Assembly (NCBI GenBank): GCA_033239525.1
Contig: BSYO01000028.1
Span: 11,029,597 to 11,093,596 of the forward strand
DNA from: Nepenthes gracilis
Taxonomy: Eukaryota > Streptophyta > Magnoliopsida > Caryophyllales > Nepenthaceae
Direction: 5' to 3'
DNA: 64,000 nucleotides
The notes beneath the pieces were generated by a model. That model made no database searches, was not told the origin of the DNA, and saw nothing but the letters and a program-made list of their open reading frames with translations. Shown here in pieces: positions 61,189-64,000 of the stretch (the first letter of the stretch is position 1; each line of letters begins with the position of its first letter). Both the position numbers and the translations under genes were made by a program.

Positions 61189-63262
61189 ATGGCGCCTGGA
61201 GTTAGAAGCATTGCTTCCACGGTGACGCTTGATAAGCTCAGGGAGATCCGGACTCGATACCAGATCCCTGAGTCTATGGCTATGGTGATTCCGGAGCCGC
61301 ACGATAGAGCGTTGTACCCTCCGGATGGCTTTATCACCGTTTATGAGGCTCACCTTAAAGGTGGGCTACGGTTTTCCATTCCGTTGGACCTCTATGACAT
61401 CATGAGGGCGCTTGGCGTGCCTCTCGCCAGGCTTCAGCCGAACGCGATGAGGTATCTGGTGTCCTTGAGCGTCTTCTTCCGATGTCATGAGAGGACCTTG
61501 ACTCCTCTTACAGTCAAGGTGTTGTTTCGCTTCACGCAGAATCCCGACTGGATCGTGATGACTCCTCGCCCGGAATTCTCTTCGCTATGCGGTGGCAATC
61601 CTGATTCCACGAGGGGGTGGAAGGACAAGTTCTTCTTCCTTGGCGTTTACGAGCACTGGGCCATTCCCAATACGTGGGAGAATGTGGCCAGCCAGTACTG
61701 TTCTGACCCCTCCAGGGGGGAGCGGGAGGAAGTGAAGGCACGTACGGACTTGGTGTTGGCCAATCTGTGGTCCTTCCATTTGAACAAGCGCAATATCTGG
61801 CTGGGCGCTGACAAGTTCAGGGAGGCCAAGTGGTTACCGCGGGACGAGGATCCCCGCCCAGTTTCTTCGAGAATTGGGGGGCCCACTGTTGAGCGCTCCT
61901 CGAGTGATGATGAGGATTTTGATATCGAGGACGTGCGTGATGATGACGTGGCTGCTTCCCTGCCTACAAGGTTGGGAGCCGGCTCTTTTTCTGAGCCCTC
62001 GAGACCTGGGGGTCTCGCCTTCACTTCCACTACTAATATCCCGGCCGGGCCTTCAAGAGCTGCTGAGCGGAACATAAAGTTTCCTGAGCCTCAGTCCTCT
62101 TGTGATGATGATGATGATGACGACGTTCCTCTGATTAAGAGGATGAGGACAGGAGCCTCTCTTCCGGGGCCCTCGGGATCTGGCGGCTTCGCCTTCGCTG
62201 CCACTGCTAATCCGCCCATTACACCCGCAGAGGTTCTCCTTCAGAGTGCGCGGTCCTCGGACATTCAGCCCCCCAGTGATGACCTTGTTCCCGGCGCTTC
62301 CGTTACTTTGCCTGGTGACGTCTCGGGCAGGATTGATCATCCTCACGAGGACATAGGAGGCGGGAGTGCCGCGAGGATTCCGAGAGGGGAGTGTCACCAA
62401 ATGATCCGGAGATGGTGGAGGTCGTGGATTTGAGTGTTGACGAGCCCGCGCCTCCTGGCCCTTCTGAAGGGCCCGTTACTACGGAGGCCGAGCGGTTGCC
62501 TAAGGCCTTTAGGGGCGTTGCTGTTGAGGCGGATCTCCAAGTGGCCTTGTTGGCCGATGAGTCCGTGACTGAGGCGGCGCCCGCGGGGCTTAGAGGAGGC
62601 CCGCAGGAGTCCGAGTCCCAAGTGGAGTATGGCCTAGGGGATGACCCCTTGGTTTCTGAGGTAGCCTACTGCTCCCTTACTTTCCTTGTCTTCCTTTATT
62701 TATGCCTTGATGGACTTTCCTGTGGCAGCTGCAGAGTCTGATAGCCGGCCTCAACGGGTTAGTGGGAGTGATTGCTCAGTCCCGCCTGGAAGTGAGGTCT
62801 TCGAATGCTGCTCGTGAAGCCGCGCAGCGGGCGGAGGTGGAGCTAGCTGGGGCAAAGGAGAAGATTGCTTCTCTTGAGGCTACCAACAAGGATCTGCGCC
62901 TTAGACAGAGCCTCCTTCAGGAACGGATTCTCTCCCTGGAGGAGAGGTTGAGGACGTCCGTGCAGATTGCGGAGATGGCTCCTGTGCTGGACGGCAAATT
63001 CCGGGACGGTGTTCGCATGTGCCGCCGAGTGGCGCGGTTAATCCGTCCGCGGTTTCCCGTGGCCGTCCTTGATCCTAGGAATGCTGGTGCCTTGAGCATG
63101 GAGGACTTGTACGGCGTCAATGGCAGGCCTTTCCCTGGCCCTCCTCAGGCAGAGCCTAATAGTGAGCCTTTTACGCCTGAGGAAGCGGTTCCAGTGGAGC
63201 AGACGGGATCTTCGGGGGCTCATGAGGCTCAGAGGGGAAAGGCCCGAGCGGCACCCTCTTGA
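61189..63262 (+). pseudogene. Retroelement gag-like gene with 'putative gypsy type transposon' domain, one frameshift
   Basis: The ATG at 61189 has a good context (CATGGCG). Residues about 40-160 match the plant domain known as putative gypsy type transposon (PF04195 type), with PPDGFITVYEAHLKGGLRF, IMRALGVPLARLQPNAMRYL and WKDKFFFLGV. An acidic, Ser-rich, low-complexity middle follows. The first frame runs to 62433, but the sensible continuation (SPNDPEMVEVVDLSVDEPAP) is in another frame, so a one- or two-base indel lies near 62370-62395, where there is a GAGAGGGG run. An intron at 62661-62728 (GTAGCC...GGCAG) joins in phase to exon 2, 62729-63262. Exon 2 encodes a coiled coil with heptads over about 80 residues (RLEVRSSNAAREAAQRAEVE to LSLEERLRTS) and a Pro/Glu-rich tail. 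Such proteins occur in plant retroelements that often lack pol. Their role is presumed to be particle formation. Apart from the frameshift it looks intact. Confidence 0.8.
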
Positions 63263-63600
63263 CATGCTGCCCCCTTATACTTCACTTTGTTTTCTTTGGT
63301 TTTGTCGTACTTGTACAGAAAATCTCTTTTTGTGAATAAGACTTAGTCCTTTTTGCTTTAAAGCTTTGGACGTTCTCTTTATGTCTCACTTGTACGTGTG
63401 GTCTCTTTTTTTTTTTCGCGGCGCATTGTTTAGCGCGCATCTTTCGTCTTAAGCCGGGCAGTCCCTTTCATGCGCTTGACCTTTTTACCTTTTCGGACTT
63501 AGGCGCTCAGCCTTTTCAGGGATTTCTGGCTCTTAGCCTTCTAGGCGTACTTTCGCCGCCCGGTCTTTAGGATCGCTTTAGTCGCGGATGAACTTCTGAG
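63263..63600 (+). other. 3' region of the gag-like gene
   Basis: T-rich 3' untranslated-like sequence with AATAAG at 63334-63339 as a weak polyadenylation signal, then GC-balanced DNA leading into the minisatellite. No ORF of note. Confidence 0.45.
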
Positions 63601-63602
63601 TT

Positions 63603-64000
63603 ATGACCTCAAGGGCCCGGCCTCTGGGACCGCTCGGTCGCAGCCGGGTTTTTAAATGACCTCAAGGGCCCGGCCTCTGAGACCGCCTGGTCACGCCAGG
63701 TTTTTGATGACCTCAAGGGCCCGGCCTCTGGGACCGCCTGGTCACGGCCAGGTTTTTGATGACCTCAAGGGCCCGGCCTCTGGGACCGCCTGGTCACGGC
63801 CAGGTTTTTGATGACCTCAAGGGCCCGGCCTCTGGGACCGCCTGGTGACGGCCGGGTTTTTTATGACCTCAAGGGCCCGGCCTTTGGGACCGCCTGGTCA
63901 CGGCCAGATTTTTTATGACCTCAAGGGCCCGCCTGCAGGGACCGCCCGGGTCACGGCGAGGTTTTCGATGACCTCAAGGGCCCGACCTGGGGGCCGCCCC
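63603..64000. repeat. 52-bp minisatellite, eight copies, continues beyond the right edge
   Basis: The unit starts ATGACCTCAAGGGCCCGGCC, then GGGACCGCC, then TGGTCACGGCCAGGTTTTT. Copies begin at 63603, 63656, 63707, 63759, 63811, 63863, 63915 and 63968. They are head to tail without spacers and vary by a few substitutions and 1-bp indels, most in the edge copies. It lies downstream of the gag-like gene, probably within the same retroelement. Confidence 0.95.

Overview
This window is nuclear DNA of a flowering plant. The protein families are plant-type, genes are split by GT-AG introns, and the space between genes is AT-rich or filled with LTR retrotransposons primed by initiator-methionine tRNA. 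The gene models look like those of a woody dicot or magnoliid, but I cannot name the species. All exon coordinates below are my own splice-site readings. I saw no rRNA or tRNA gene, no CRISPR and no bacterial-type operon.

Layout. (1) 1-3.4 kb: the 5' part of a minus-strand ZDP-type DNA 3'-phosphatase gene, cut by the left edge. (2) 3.4-6.8 kb: intergenic DNA with old repeats. (3) 6.8-8.6 kb: an intronless minus-strand gene for a probable organelle-targeted acidic plant protein of unknown function. (4) 8.9-10.7 kb: AT-rich spacer. (5) 10.7-22.9 kb: a nested transposon block. A defective Copia element (target duplication TCTTT) carries a whole second Copia element in its 5' LTR (duplication ACCAT) and a solo LTR inside its protease coding region (duplication GATAG). 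(6) 23.2-28.5 kb: a non-coding LTR element of the LARD type, built largely of minisatellites. (7) 29.2-46.3 kb: a plus-strand RAB3GAP2-like gene of 8 coding exons. Its introns hold a Mutator-type element, LTR remnants and a MITE. (8) 48.2-54.9 kb: a minus-strand ABC1/UbiB kinase-like gene (ADCK2-like) of 4 coding exons, convergent with RAB3GAP2. (9) 57.3-58.9 kb: a fold-back element and a small satellite array in which two monomer types alternate. (10) 59.7-64 kb: part of a retroelement with a gag-like gene carrying the 'putative gypsy type transposon' domain (PF04195 type), followed by a 52-bp minisatellite that runs off the right edge.

The four cellular genes do unrelated jobs: DNA end repair, a probable organelle function, Rab GTPase regulation and mitochondrial ABC1-type kinase. 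They show no sign of working as a cluster. The most informative part is the transposon stratigraphy, which is supported by exact target-site duplications. I found no convincing evidence for an undescribed functional system. The best leads are the alternating satellite, the minisatellite-built LARD, the possible Pack-MULE and a repeated aromatic motif in the unknown organelle protein.
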